Shown here: in pieces, positions 58,203 through 58,266 of the stretch
Numbering within the stretch: position 1 is the first letter of the stretch
Layout of the letters: each line of letters starts with the position of its first letter
Assembly: GCA_015064295.1 (NCBI GenBank)
Contig: SVSM01000007.1
Location: 1 to 58,266, forward strand
DNA from: Oscillospiraceae bacterium
Lineage (GTDB): Bacteria; Bacillota; Clostridia; Oscillospirales; CAG-272
Length of the DNA stretch: 58,266 nt
Direction of reading: 5' to 3'
Translations under genes and position numbers: made by a program
Notes under the pieces: model-generated
The model's input: the letters and a program-made list of their open reading frames with translations, nothing else
Told to the model about the DNA's origin: nothing
Databases searched by the model: none

Positions 58203-58266
58203 TCAGAAGCAGGACAGGAACCATCCTGCGGCGACGGCCGAGCCGATGACGCCGGCTACATTGGGG
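58203..58266 (-). CDS. oadB: Oxaloacetate decarboxylase beta subunit OadB, C-terminal end only
   Basis: Only the last 21 codons are in the window, reading PNVAGVIGSAVAAGWFLSCF and stop. NVAGVIGSAVAAG is the conserved C-terminus of the OadB/GcdB/MmdB sodium-pump beta subunit. It lies 37 nt upstream of oadA on the same strand, consistent with one operon. Not in the ORF track because it is cut by the window edge. Confidence 0.82.
   Translation of the reverse strand, partial: PNVAGVIGSAVAAGWFLSCF

Overview
The window looks like a chromosomal segment of a GC-rich anaerobic member of the Clostridia, probably close to Oscillospirales. This is inferred from gene content and not from a phylogeny. The support is a Firmicutes-type dnaG-rpoD pair, lipoprotein solute-binding proteins, rubrerythrin, RqcH, a SpoIVFB-like M50 protease, DUF1836, CsoR-CopA, LuxS-Pfs and a Na+-pump-type OadA/OadB pair. 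Sigma-A-type promoters are frequent, and nearly all have a 17-nt spacer. No phage, insertion sequence, CRISPR array, tRNA or rRNA was seen.

Layout. 0-5.7 kb: hflX (5' cut), yigZ, dgt, dnaG, rpoD. 5.9-9.4 kb: an orphan solute-binding lipoprotein, rubrerythrin, and an unknown lipoprotein. 9.6-12 kb: glnHPQ amino-acid ABC operon on the minus strand. 12.3-19.1 kb: rnhA, TM2/zinc-ribbon protein with a divergent XRE regulator, acyl-CoA ligase with TetR, M14 peptidase, hemW, M50 protease. 19.4-23.4 kb: potABCD polyamine importer. 23.7-27.7 kb: glyA, rqcH and a GNAT gene on the minus strand. 27.8-31.5 kb: csoR-copA, with a C-terminal CopZ-like domain, and deoC. 31.8-35.7 kb: arginine operon argG-argH-argF on the minus strand. 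36-43.6 kb: alkaline phosphatase, SGNH hydrolase, DUF1836, fba, acyl-ACP thioesterase, orphan PhoB-like regulator, mnmG. 44.3-50.1 kb: luxS-pfs, an acyltransferase with a zinc-ribbon membrane protein, NYN nuclease, RNHCP protein, XRE/TPR protein. 50.3-53.1 kb: TrpXYZ-like ABC importer. 53.3-56.4 kb: rpmH-rnpA-yidD-yidC-jag. 56.8 kb to the end: oadA and the tail of oadB, minus strand.

The strongest unexplained signal is a dispersed family of structured intergenic repeats at 11 loci. Each arm is about 80-130 bp and contains up to three hairpins in fixed order: H1 (GGGGC-nnn-GCCCC type), H2 (long stem around ACTTCTT/AAGAAGT or GCTTTTT/AAAAAGC), a conserved unpaired stretch close to TTCAAGAACTTTGAT, and H3 (stem around CGAAAACGCAGTTTTCG). 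Most loci carry two arms in inverted orientation, so the whole unit is a large inverted repeat about 200-320 bp long. Stem sequences differ from copy to copy but almost always with compensating changes, which points to selection on structure. At four convergent gene boundaries the two arms flank an intrinsic terminator. At several same-strand boundaries the arm touches the next gene's start region, and deoC and argF share an element-derived leader with no visible Shine-Dalgarno sequence. Two copies also carry the same extra 29-nt palindrome. I know of no name for this family.

Other points worth a second look are a possible stand-alone CopZ made from an internal start in copA, a CsoR operator and an ARG box placed on their promoters, an XRE/TM2 operator candidate, a palindrome-rich 680-bp gap before luxS, and an rpmH cluster that lacks dnaA and mnmE.
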